From Erythrobacter donghaensis (GTDB taxonomy: Bacteria; Pseudomonadota; Alphaproteobacteria; Sphingomonadales; Sphingomonadaceae): a DNA stretch of 16,115 nt. Every line of letters starts with the position of its first letter. Position 1 is the first letter of the stretch. The notes under the pieces are model-generated. The model was not told the origin of the DNA. It saw only the letters and a program-made list of their open reading frames with translations, and did no database searches. The DNA lies in assembly GCF_001557325.1 (NCBI RefSeq), contig NZ_LSJS01000145.1, positions 1 through 16,115 of the forward strand, read 5' to 3'. The position numbers were made by a program, and so were the translations under genes. This document shows, piece by piece, positions 7,309 through 13,699 of this stretch.

Positions 7309-7971
7309 TCACCGCGCCGGGTAGCGCAGCCGGCCGAGGAAGCGCGTCAGGCTCGGCAGCTCGCGGTCGCGCCCGAGGAACTGCGCCTTGACCTTCTCGA
7401 AGCGCATCACCCCGTCGATCCGGCGGTCGAGGAAGGCGTAGGTATCAGCCTTGCCCTCGCTGTCGTCGTTCACGAACACCGCCAGCGTCGCCGAGTAGAT
7501 GCCCGCCAGGATCGCGCGCTTGGTGTAGTGGTTGTAATCGGTCGCGGTGTCGCCCGCGAGCCGCCACATGATGTCCGCCGACTGCCAGCCTAGCTTGAGC
7601 GCCTGGGCGACGTTCTGCGGCTGCGCCATCACCGCCAGCGCGCGGCGCACCGCCTCGTCGATATGCGCGACCGCCTCCAGCCGGAAGGCGACCAGCGTGC
7701 GGATGCGCTCGCGGATCTTCAGCGTGGCGAGGCGTTCGGCGGGCCATTCCTCGGCCATCGCCTGATCGACCGAAGCGATCCACGCCGCGATCATGTCCAT
7801 CGGCCTGGCGCCCGGGAAGGCGAGCTTCGCCACGTCGACATCGGCCCCCGCCATCTCGGCGGCGGCGACGAGCGCGGTCTCGTTCCAGCCATCGAAAATG
7901 GCCGAGGCGGCGATGTCGGGGGCGAGCGCGATGCGCAGCTCGTCGAGGGTCAGGTCGGAGAAGTCGGTCAT
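7309..7971 (-). CDS. COQ9 family protein (ubiquinone biosynthesis accessory)
   Basis: COQ9 proteins bind lipids and help the COQ7-type hydroxylase in ubiquinone synthesis; in alphaproteobacteria a COQ9 homologue is common. The protein has 220 residues from the ATG at 7971. The N-terminal part is a TetR-like helical region (LDELRIALAPDIAASAIFDGW, then GADVDVAKLAFPG). The diagnostic C-terminal block is clear: LKLGWQSADIMWRLAGDTAT followed by DYNHYTKRAILAGIYSATL, about residues 134-175. The stop of the upstream ankyrin gene is one base before this start (TGACATG), so the two are probably coupled. An in-frame extension to 8169 runs through the ankyrin gene and is rejected. No other ubi gene is in the window. 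Confidence 0.92.
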   Translation of the reverse strand: MTDFSDLTLDELRIALAPDIAASAIFDGWNETALVAAAEMAGADVDVAKLAFPGARPMDMIAAWIASVDQAMAEEWPAERLATLKIRERIRTLVAFRLEAVAHIDEAVRRALAVMAQPQNVAQALKLGWQSADIMWRLAGDTATDYNHYTKRAILAGIYSATLAVFVNDDSEGKADTYAFLDRRIDGVMRFEKVKAQFLGRDRELPSLTRFLGRLRYPAR

Positions 7972-7972
7972 G

Positions 7973-8620
7973 TCAGAAAGAAGGCCCGTAGTCTTTCTTG
8001 GTTCCCGCCTGCGCGCGCTTGGTGTCGGCTTCGGCGAAGATCTGCCGGAGGACGTCGTTGCCGGCCTGCAGCTCCATGTAGTTGCGCGCCGAGCGGCCCG
8101 AATTGTCGTTGCGATCCGGGTCCGCGCCCTTCTCGAGCAACAGCCGCACCAGCGCGAGGTTACGGGCATGAACCGCAGTGATCAGCGGGGTCTCGCCCGT
8201 CTGGTCGGCGATGTCGACGCTTGCCCCGCCCTTGATCAGCGCCGCGACGCCATCGGTGAAGCCCAGGGCGGTCGCCACCTGCAAGGGGGTCGCGCCTTTC
8301 TTGTTGCGGATGTTGGGATCGCCGCCGCGCTGGAGCAGGAAGCGCACCCACAACAGGTCCGAGCGCGCGACCGCGATGTGCAGGCCGGTGTCGCCGCTGG
8401 TGATGTCGCGGGTGTTGACGATCTGGGTGCCGGGCTTGGAGAGCATGTCGGTCGCCTTGTCGCCGTCGGCCTCCTTGACCGCCTCGAGGAACTGGTAGCC
8501 CTCCGACTGGAACTGCGCGGCGACCGGGGATGCCAGCGCGAGCGCAATCGCGCTGGCAATTGCCCCGCGAGCCCCTAACTTGCGCAAAACACCATGAGCC
8601 ACGGTTTGATCCTTTCGCAT
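7973..8620 (-). CDS. Exported ankyrin repeat protein
   Basis: The 215-residue protein begins with a basic N-region and hydrophobic core (AIASAIALALA) and a likely signal-peptidase site after SPVAA (residue 35), so it should be periplasmic. Three ankyrin repeats follow, about residues 77-106 (GDTGLHIAVARSDLLWVRFL), 108-139 (KGATPLQVATALG) and 141-172 (TGETPLITAVHARNLALVRL), with a degenerate helix pair before and after. Ankyrin repeats bind protein partners; the partner is unknown. The ATG at 8620 has GGCAGG 3 nt upstream and gives the full signal peptide; the in-frame extension to 8683 adds a basic stretch that would spoil it. COQ9 follows after 1 nt. Confidence 0.85.
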   Translation of the reverse strand: MRKDQTVAHGVLRKLGARGAIASAIALALASPVAAQFQSEGYQFLEAVKEADGDKATDMLSKPGTQIVNTRDITSGDTGLHIAVARSDLLWVRFLLQRGGDPNIRNKKGATPLQVATALGFTDGVAALIKGGASVDIADQTGETPLITAVHARNLALVRLLLEKGADPDRNDNSGRSARNYMELQAGNDVLRQIFAEADTKRAQAGTKKDYGPSF

Positions 8621-8626
8621 TACCTG

Positions 8627-8644
8627 CCACACCTTGCCGTGTGG
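8627..8644. promoter_or_regulatory. Inverted repeat in the divergent ankyrin/SCO region
   Basis: CCACAC (8627-8632) and GTGTGG (8639-8644) are perfect 6-bp arms around a 6-nt spacer, in the 80-nt region between two divergent starts. On the ankyrin transcript it would form a hairpin next to the GGCAGG ribosome site; on DNA it could be an operator. Function is inferred only. Confidence 0.25.
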
Positions 8645-8700
8645 GATGGCGCGGGCGGGCCGAGCCGCAGCGCCTTTCTCCAAGAGCCAGTTAGCAGAGC

Positions 8701-9309
8701 ATGAACCGCATCAACAAGTCTTCCGCCGTCGCTTCTGTCGCAATCGCGCTGTCGCTGGCGCTTTCCGCCTGCGGGGGCACGGCAACGCCCGCCGCCGACG
8801 CCCCGCTGGCAGGTGCGGCAATCGGCGGGGATTTCGCGCTCCGCAACAGCAAGGGCGAGCCGGTGCGCTGGAGCGATTTCGCGGGCAAGTACCGGGTGGT
8901 CTATTTCGGCTACACCTTCTGCCCCGACGTCTGCCCGACCGACATGCAGCGCGTCGCGCAAGGGCTGAAGGCGCTGAAGGCGAGCGATCCCGACAAGGCG
9001 GGCAAGATCGTGCCGATCTTCATCACCATCGACCCCGAACGCGACACCCAGGCCGTGGTCGGCGAATTCGCCGCTGCCTTTTCGCCCGACATCGTCGGCC
9101 TCACCGGCACGCCGGAACAGATCGCCGCCACCGCCAAGACCTTCAAGGTGTTCTACCAGAAAGGCGAAGCGCAGCCGGGCGGCGGCTATCTCGTCGACCA
9201 TTCGAACGTCGTCTACCTGTTCGGCCCCGACGGCGCGCCGATCGCCACGCTGCCGACCGACCAGGGCGCCAAGGCGGTCGCGGCGGAACTGGCGCGATGG
9301 GTGAACTGA
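8701..9309 (+). CDS. SCO family lipoprotein (copper chaperone / thiol reductase for cytochrome oxidase)
   Basis: SCO (Sco1/SenC/PrrC) proteins are membrane-anchored periplasmic thioredoxin-fold proteins that deliver copper to, or reduce, the CuA centre of cytochrome c oxidase. The 202-residue protein has a lipoprotein signal peptide with lipobox LSAC (Cys24), the core GGDFALRNSKGEPVRWSDFAG, the copper-binding motif FCPDVCP (Cys73, Cys77), the family block ITIDPERDT (108-115) and the third copper ligand His166 in VDHSNVVYLF. All three metal ligands are present, so it is expected to be functional. No cytochrome oxidase gene is nearby. The next gene starts 13 nt before this one ends, suggesting co-translation. 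Confidence 0.96.
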   Translation: MNRINKSSAVASVAIALSLALSACGGTATPAADAPLAGAAIGGDFALRNSKGEPVRWSDFAGKYRVVYFGYTFCPDVCPTDMQRVAQGLKALKASDPDKAGKIVPIFITIDPERDTQAVVGEFAAAFSPDIVGLTGTPEQIAATAKTFKVFYQKGEAQPGGGYLVDHSNVVYLFGPDGAPIATLPTDQGAKAVAAELARWVN

Positions 9310-9776
9310 GGGAGCGCTTCTGGGAGCTGCCGCTGGGCGAGCTCACCCGCGCGGAGTGGGAGGCGCTGTGCGACGGCTGCGGGCGCTGCTGCCTGCACAA
9401 GCTCGAAGACGAGGACACCGGCGCGGTGGTCGACACCAACATCGCCTGCCGCCTGCTCGACACCCGCACCGCGCAATGCTCGGACTATCGCAACCGCAAG
9501 GCCTTCGTCCCCGATTGCCTGCGGCTGACCTTGCGGATCGTCGAACAGGTCAGCTGGCTCCCCCAGACCTGCGCCTACCGCCTGCGCGCCGATGGCCGGC
9601 CGCTGCCAGGGTGGCATTACCTCCTCTCGGGCGACCGCGATGCGGTGCGGCGCGCGGGCGTCTCGGTGGTGGGCCGGGTGGTGAGCGAAGTGGATGCCGG
9701 GCCGATCGAGCACCACATCACCGAATGGCCCTCAGCCCGCCGGGACTGGGAGAGCGAGCAGGAAGCAGGCGCATGA
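9297..9776 (+). CDS. YcgN family cysteine-cluster protein (UPF0260)
   Basis: The 159-residue cytoplasmic protein opens with FWELPLGELTRAEWEALCDGCGRCCLHK, the UPF0260/YcgN pattern. Eight Cys are visible at 25, 28, 31, 32, 51, 61, 74 and 92, spaced as in the CxxCxxCC metal-chelating family (compare Fe/Zn-chelating CxxCxxCC proteins); a metal or Fe-S cofactor is likely but unproven. Further family marks are RNRKAFVPDCLRLT and PLPGWHYLLSGD, and the ending HHITEWP. The ATG at 9297 lies inside the SCO gene (13-nt overlap), and the TGA overlaps the next ATG (ATGA), so three genes appear translationally linked. Its biological role is unknown. Confidence 0.9.
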   Translation: MGELRERFWELPLGELTRAEWEALCDGCGRCCLHKLEDEDTGAVVDTNIACRLLDTRTAQCSDYRNRKAFVPDCLRLTLRIVEQVSWLPQTCAYRLRADGRPLPGWHYLLSGDRDAVRRAGVSVVGRVVSEVDAGPIEHHITEWPSARRDWESEQEAGA

Positions 9777-10507
9777 TCGACTGGCTGCGCGGTGCCTCGG
9801 CGCGTCATGCGCTCGATCCGGAGATCGACCTCGGCGGGCGGCAGGTCCCGATCGTCCTGAAGCGCATGAAGACCGCGCGGCGGCTGACGCTGCGGCTCGC
9901 GCCCGACGGCAGCGAGGTGCGCATCACGCTCCCCGCCTGGGCCGAGGGGCGCGAGGCGATCGCCTTCGCCCATGCCCGCGTCGGCTGGCTTTCCGAGCAG
10001 ATGGCGCGCCTGCCCAGGCGTGCCGCGCCCGAACCCGGGGGCGAGGTGCTCTACCGCGGGCAGCGCCTGCGACTGGCGTGGGACACGCGCGCGCCGCGCC
10101 GCCCGGTGCTGGAGGGCGAAAGCCTGCACATCGGCGGGCCGCAGGCGGGGCTCGAGACGCGGCTGCAGCGCTGGCTCGAGGCCGAGGCGCTGCGCCTCGC
10201 CGAGGGCGACATGCGCGACTATTGCGCGGCAGCGGGCCTCGCGCCGGTGCCGACCGGGCTGACGCGGGCGCAGCGGCGCTGGGGATCGTGTTCGGACAAG
10301 GCGCGGATCAGGATCAACTGGCGGCTGGTGCAGGCGCCCGACTGGGTGCGCCGCTCGGTGGTGGCGCACGAGGTCGCACATCTCGTCCACTTCGACCACT
10401 CCCCAGCCTTCCACGCGCTGCTCGCGCGAATCTTCGAAGGCGAGATCGCCGCGGCCGACCGCTGGCTGAAGGAGCACGGGCGGGGGCTCTACGCGAGCTT
10501 CGGATAA
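9773..10507 (+). CDS. YgjP-like zinc metallopeptidase (SprT/DUF45 family)
   Basis: This is a putative cytoplasmic zinc metalloprotease of the YgjP/DUF45 family. The 244-residue protein has a beta-rich N-terminal part (ILKRMKTARRLTLRLAPDG-like, 28-46), the conserved RRWGSCS (169-174), the zinc motif HEVAH (199-203, Glu200 as general base), and the third ligand His209 in HFDHSPAF. All catalytic residues are present. No signal peptide or membrane helix is seen. The start ATG overlaps the YcgN stop as ATGA, fixing the start. Its substrate is unknown. Last gene of the SCO-YcgN-YgjP set, 57 nt before the next gene. Confidence 0.92.
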   Translation: MIDWLRGASARHALDPEIDLGGRQVPIVLKRMKTARRLTLRLAPDGSEVRITLPAWAEGREAIAFAHARVGWLSEQMARLPRRAAPEPGGEVLYRGQRLRLAWDTRAPRRPVLEGESLHIGGPQAGLETRLQRWLEAEALRLAEGDMRDYCAAAGLAPVPTGLTRAQRRWGSCSDKARIRINWRLVQAPDWVRRSVVAHEVAHLVHFDHSPAFHALLARIFEGEIAAADRWLKEHGRGLYASFG

Positions 10508-10552
10508 CGACGCGGGCCGAGCGAGCCCCTTCCCCCTTGCCCCGCCCCACTC

Positions 10553-10558
10553 TATATT
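10553..10558 (+). promoter_or_regulatory. Possible -10 element (TATATT) directly before the start of the membrane/coiled-coil gene
   Basis: TATATT lies only 6 nt before the ATG at 10565 in an otherwise GC-rich region. If it is a -10 box, transcription would begin at or next to the ATG, giving a leaderless mRNA; no Shine-Dalgarno is visible (gccgcc precedes ATG). A matching -35 at 17-nt spacing is poor (ttcccc), so this is tentative. Confidence 0.3.
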
Positions 10559-10564
10559 GCCGCC

Positions 10565-11029
10565 ATGCGCATTCTCCCCTCCCGCTTCAACCCGGCCGGC
10601 GGCATCGCCGATTTCTGGAACGAAATCCGGCGGCCCCACCCCTATCGCTGGCCGATCCTGCTGGTCTCGATCCTGCCGGCCGCCTTCATGATCTGGTGGG
10701 GGCTCAACAGCACCCAATACGGCGAGCCCGAGCGCCCGACGATCGAATACATCACCACGCTCGACCCGGCCCGCTCCGAAGCCGAGATCATGGCCGAGAA
10801 CCGCGCCAACCAGGAAATCAAGGACCTGCGCGCGGCCGAGGAGGCGCGCATCGCCGAGCAGAAGCGCGCGATCTACAAGGAGCTCGGCCGGGCGGCGGGG
10901 ATGGATGTCGAGGAAATCGAGCGCAAGGCAGAGGCCGAGCGCGCGGCGGAGAAAGCCGCTGCCGAGAAGCGCCGCGCCGAGGCCGAGGCGGCGGCGAAAG
11001 CGAAGCAAGCCGAGAGCGCAGGGCAATAG
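10565..11029 (+). CDS. Hypothetical protein: N-terminal membrane anchor with long charged helix
   Basis: I do not recognise a named family. The 154-residue protein starts MRILPSRFNPAGGIADFWNEIRR, then a hydrophobic segment WPILLVSILPAAFMIWWGL (29-47) that could span the inner membrane. A short linker and a region of about 85 residues very rich in Ala, Glu, Lys and Arg (from about 68 to the end) follow; this should be helical and probably a coiled coil. The N-terminal positive charges suggest N-in topology, with the helix in the periplasm. Codon use and GC match neighbours. It sits 57 nt after the metalloprotease gene and 32 nt before ribD, so it may be co-transcribed with either. It could be a structural or scaffold protein; no function is claimed. 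Confidence 0.75.
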   Translation: MRILPSRFNPAGGIADFWNEIRRPHPYRWPILLVSILPAAFMIWWGLNSTQYGEPERPTIEYITTLDPARSEAEIMAENRANQEIKDLRAAEEARIAEQKRAIYKELGRAAGMDVEEIERKAEAERAAEKAAAEKRRAEAEAAAKAKQAESAGQ

Positions 11030-11061
11030 CCGCAAGCCATCCGCCTTCCGATCACGACTGG

Positions 11062-12009
11062 ATGGCCGCCGCTGCGCGGCTGGCCGGGCGCGCGCGCCCG
11101 CTTGCGCGGCCCAACCCCGGCGTCGCGGCGCTGGTGGTCGCCGAGGGCCGCGTGATCGCGCGCGGGTGGACGCAGGCGGGCGGGCGGCCCCATGCCGAGG
11201 CGATGGCGCTTGCCGGGCTCTCGCCGGAAGTTCTCTCCCGCGCGGCGCTTTATGTCACGCTCGAGCCCTGCGCCCATGTCTCGGAGCGCGGGCCCGCATG
11301 CGCAGACCTGATCTGCGCCGCGCGTCCGGCGCGCGTGGTCATCGGCCAGCGCGACCCCGACCCACGGACCGCCGGACAGGGCATGGCGCGGCTCGCGGCG
11401 GCGGGGATCGCGGTCACCTTGCTGAGCGACCCGGCTTCGGCAGAGAGCCTTGCCGGGTTCCTCACCCGCCAGCACCTCGGCCGCCCTTGGGTGACGCTGA
11501 AGCTCGCAACCTCGCTCGACGGCTGCATCGCGCTCGCCGATGGCACCAGCCGATGGATCACCGGCGAGGAGGCGCGCGCCCATGTCCACGCCCAGCGCGC
11601 CCGGCATGACGCGATCCTGGTCGGCGGCGGGACGTGGCGCGCGGATCATCCCCGGCTCGACGTTCGCCTTCCCGGGCTGGAAGCCCGCTCGCCGCAGCGC
11701 GTGGTGCTGACCCGAGGGCCTGCGCCCGAAGGCACCACAGCCCTCCCCGCGCCCGAGGCGATCGCGGGCCTTGAAGGCGTCCAATACCTCTATGTCGAAG
11801 GCGGGGCGATGACCGCCGCCACCTTCCTGGCCGCAGACCTCGTCGACGAACTGCACCTCTACACCGCACCGATCCTGATCGGCGAGGGGTTGAGGGCGCT
11901 CGGCCCGCTGGGCCTCGCGGGCCTTCCTGAAGCGCATGGCCGCTGGCAGCTCGGCGAACGCCGCCAGCTTGGCAGCGACAGCTTCGCCGCCTATCTGCGG
12001 ATGAGATGA
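11062..12009 (+). CDS. ribD: Bifunctional riboflavin biosynthesis protein RibD (deaminase/reductase)
   Basis: RibD carries out the second and third steps of riboflavin synthesis: deamination of the pyrimidine from GTP, then reduction of the ribosyl chain. In the N-terminal deaminase domain, zinc/catalytic residues His44 and Glu46 (RPHAEAMAL), Cys70 (LEPC) and Cys80 (ERGPAC) are present. The reductase domain follows from about residue 142 (WVTLKLATSLDG, WITGEEARAHVHAQRARHDA, ILVGGGTWRADHPRLDVR, then YVEGGAMTAATFL). At 315 residues it is shorter than the E. coli enzyme (about 367), mainly in the reductase middle. The ATG at 11062 is the only standard start; aligned residues (HDW) seem to lie just before it, so a rare start slightly upstream is possible. 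No FMN riboswitch is visible upstream. Confidence 0.93.
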   Translation: MAAAARLAGRARPLARPNPGVAALVVAEGRVIARGWTQAGGRPHAEAMALAGLSPEVLSRAALYVTLEPCAHVSERGPACADLICAARPARVVIGQRDPDPRTAGQGMARLAAAGIAVTLLSDPASAESLAGFLTRQHLGRPWVTLKLATSLDGCIALADGTSRWITGEEARAHVHAQRARHDAILVGGGTWRADHPRLDVRLPGLEARSPQRVVLTRGPAPEGTTALPAPEAIAGLEGVQYLYVEGGAMTAATFLAADLVDELHLYTAPILIGEGLRALGPLGLAGLPEAHGRWQLGERRQLGSDSFAAYLRMR

Positions 12010-12020
12010 CACACCTTCTT

Positions 12021-12112
12021 CCCCCCTCCCTCACGGGAGGGGTTGGGGGTGGGTGTTCCACGCCCTATCAGACGCCGAACACCCCCACCCGGCCTCCCCC
12101 TCAAGGGGGAGG
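12021..12112. repeat. REPIN-like double-hairpin palindromic element between ribD and ribE
   Basis: Two strong hairpins flank an inner inverted repeat. Hairpin 1: CCCCTCCC (12023-12030), loop tcac, GGGAGGGG (12035-12042). Inner arms: GGGTGTTC (12051-12058) and GAACACCC (12077-12084), 18-nt spacer, with GGGT/ACCC extending them after a 2-nt bulge. Hairpin 2: CCTCCCCC (12093-12100), loop tcaa, GGGGGAGG (12105-12112). The architecture and sequence style match repetitive extragenic palindrome pairs common in sphingomonad-type genomes; copies elsewhere cannot be seen from here. It starts 12 nt after the ribD stop and ends just before the ribE ribosome site, so it could also act as a terminator or mRNA-stability element. 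Confidence 0.75.
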
Positions 12113-12133
12113 AGATCAGGAGCCAGCAGAGAA

Positions 12134-12757
12134 ATGTTTACCGGCATCGTCACCGCCATCGGCACCATCGCCGCCGCCGACCAGCGCGGCGACCTGCGGC
12201 TGCGCATCAATGCCCCGCTCGATCCGGCGCGGATCGACATCGGCGCTTCGATCGCGTGCTCGGGCGTGTGCCTGACCGTGGTCGAGCGCGGCGGCAGCGC
12301 GGGGGACGCTTGGTTCGATGTCGACCTGTCGGGCGAGACCGTCAGCCGCACCGTGCCGGGGATGTGGAAAGCAGGCGCGCGACTCAACATCGAGCCCAGC
12401 TTGCGGCTCGGCGACGAGCTCGGCGGGCACATCGTCACCGGCCACGTCGATTCGGTCGGCGAGGTGGTCAAGGTGGCGCGCGAGGGCGACAGCTGGAAGG
12501 TCGCGATCCGGGCGCGCGCCGAGATGGCCCCCTTCATCGCCGAGAAGGGCTCGATCACGGTCAACGGCGTGTCGCTCACCGTCAACGACGTGCGCGACCG
12601 GCCCGACGGGATGTGCGACTTCCTGCTCAACATCATCCCCCACACCGCCGCGGTGACGACGCTCGGCGATCTGGCCGTGGGCGATGCGGTCAATCTCGAG
12701 ATCGACGTGCTCGCACGCTACCTCAAGCGGATGCAGAGCCTCGCCGGGCTGCGGTGA
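12134..12757 (+). CDS. ribE: Riboflavin synthase, alpha subunit
   Basis: This enzyme converts two molecules of dimethylribityllumazine into riboflavin and a pyrimidine, the last step of the pathway. The 207-residue protein begins with the invariant MFTGIV and has two lumazine-binding repeats: about 1-90 with SGVCLTVV, and about 95-190 with GGHIVTGHVDSVG, NGVSLTVND and the conserved NIIPHTAAVTTLG. The ATG at 12134 is preceded by AGGAG at 12118-12122 (11-nt spacing, rather long); the in-frame extension to 12053 runs through the palindromic element and is rejected. It follows ribD across that element. ribB/ribBA and ribH, often next in such clusters, are not in the window. Confidence 0.97.
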   Translation: MFTGIVTAIGTIAAADQRGDLRLRINAPLDPARIDIGASIACSGVCLTVVERGGSAGDAWFDVDLSGETVSRTVPGMWKAGARLNIEPSLRLGDELGGHIVTGHVDSVGEVVKVAREGDSWKVAIRARAEMAPFIAEKGSITVNGVSLTVNDVRDRPDGMCDFLLNIIPHTAAVTTLGDLAVGDAVNLEIDVLARYLKRMQSLAGLR

Positions 12758-12768
12758 GATGCAGCGGG

Positions 12769-12810
12769 CGGCGCGCGCGCCGATTGCCGTGCATGCGATT
12801 CGGGCGCATG
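12769..12810. other. GC palindrome and 6-bp hairpin downstream of ribE
   Basis: The 90-nt gap after ribE holds a 14-nt perfect palindrome, CGGCGCGCGCGCCG (12769-12782), and a stem CATGCG (12792-12797) / CGCATG (12805-12810) with a 7-nt loop. Either might help end the ribDE transcript; neither is followed by a T-run. Confidence 0.25.
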
Positions 12811-12847
12811 ATGGCGGGCGTGTTCTTCGGGTCACGGATTGCTGCCG

Positions 12848-13144
12848 ATGAGAATCCTCGCCGCCCTCGTCATGCTGCTGGCGCTGACCGCGACCTATCG
12901 GCCGCCGACCCGCGAAGAGGTCGAAAAGGCTGCCAACGGCTTCGTGAAGCAATGCCGTGCCGAGCACCTGCTCGCCGTCACCGTGGAGAGCCCCGAAGTG
13001 GTCAGGATCAAGCCCCTGAAAGAGCCCGCCACGCGCACAGAAGCCGATCTGGCGGCGCTGCGGTGCCTCGGGCGGCAGCGTTCGGCGCTGATCGACTTTC
13101 GCCCTCTGGCCGACGCGTTGCTCACGATGCGGCCACCCGGCTGA
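12848..13144 (+). CDS. Small secreted protein of unknown function
   Basis: I do not recognise a family. The 98-residue product from the ATG at 12848 starts with a short signal-peptide-like stretch (MRILAALVMLLALTATY) followed by PPTREEVEKAANGFVKQC. Two Cys remain in the mature part (36 and 73) and could form a disulphide if exported. Charge pattern and lack of rare codons fit a real gene, but no Shine-Dalgarno is visible, and a TTG at 12839 is an alternative start. It lies 90 nt after ribE and ends 9 nt from the convergent DUF421 gene. An opposite-strand frame covers the same region but has no recognisable features. Confidence 0.6.
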   Translation: MRILAALVMLLALTATYRPPTREEVEKAANGFVKQCRAEHLLAVTVESPEVVRIKPLKEPATRTEADLAALRCLGRQRSALIDFRPLADALLTMRPPG

Positions 13145-13153
13145 CGGCACTCG

Positions 13154-13657
13154 CTAACGCCGCACCCCCGCCAGCACCGTCAAACCTTGGCCCGCGCCCT
13201 TGATGACGCTCAGCGTGCCGTCGGTCTCGAGCACGACGGCGGCGACATCCTCGACCCGGGTGACGCCGGCAGAGCGGATGACCGCAAGGATCTCGTCCTC
13301 GGTGACGCGCTCCTGTCGCATCGCGCTGCGGCGGAACTGCCCATCCTCGAACAGCAGCCGCGGCTGGCTGCGCACGAGATCGCGGAACAAGGGCGAGGCA
13401 ACCGAGAGGCGCGCGACGATCCATTGCAGCAGCGCCAGCATGATGAAGGCGAGCGCGCCTTCCAGGAGGGACACGTCCTTGCTCAGCAGCACCGTCGCCA
13501 GAGTCGAGCCAAGCGCGACCGTCACCACCAGATCGAAGGCATTGAGCTTGGCGAGCGAGCGCTTGCCCGCGAGGCGCAGCACCAGCACCAGCGCGGCATA
13601 GGCAAGCGCCGTGATCAGTACGACCCTGAGGAGGTCGTAAAGGCTGTCGAAGAACAT
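13154..13657 (-). CDS. DUF421 (YetF-type) membrane protein
   Basis: DUF421 proteins are inner-membrane proteins with three N-terminal helices and a cytosolic alpha/beta domain; Bacillus relatives act in spores, but the role in Gram-negatives is unknown. The 167-residue protein has hydrophobic segments at about 8-28, 41-58 and 64-84, with the signature GKRSLAKLNAFDLVVTVALGS (31-51) across the loop into helix 2. The C-terminal domain includes RLLFEDGQFRRSAMRQERVT and the typical EDEILAVIRSAGVTRVEDVAAVVLE block ending TDGTLSVI. The ATG at 13657 gives a compact N-terminus, MFFDSLYDLL. It lies 42 nt downstream of the GNAT gene on the same strand, possibly the third gene of that operon. Confidence 0.9.
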   Translation of the reverse strand: MFFDSLYDLLRVVLITALAYAALVLVLRLAGKRSLAKLNAFDLVVTVALGSTLATVLLSKDVSLLEGALAFIMLALLQWIVARLSVASPLFRDLVRSQPRLLFEDGQFRRSAMRQERVTEDEILAVIRSAGVTRVEDVAAVVLETDGTLSVIKGAGQGLTVLAGVRR

Positions 13658-13699
13658 GGGGGCGCTTACCCGCGACGGGCGGGCAAGGTTCCCTGCGGA

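Noticed and set aside
9617..11035. A 472-codon minus-strand frame across the YcgN-YgjP-hypothetical region
   Set aside because: Antisense shadow in GC-rich DNA; no recognisable domain.
10560..11061. An FMN riboswitch for ribD
   Set aside because: The coiled-coil gene fills this region and I cannot see the conserved RFN core; a covariance search would settle it.
12116..13150. A 344-codon minus-strand frame opposite ribE and the small secreted gene
   Set aside because: Opposes ribE, which is certain; no motif is visible.
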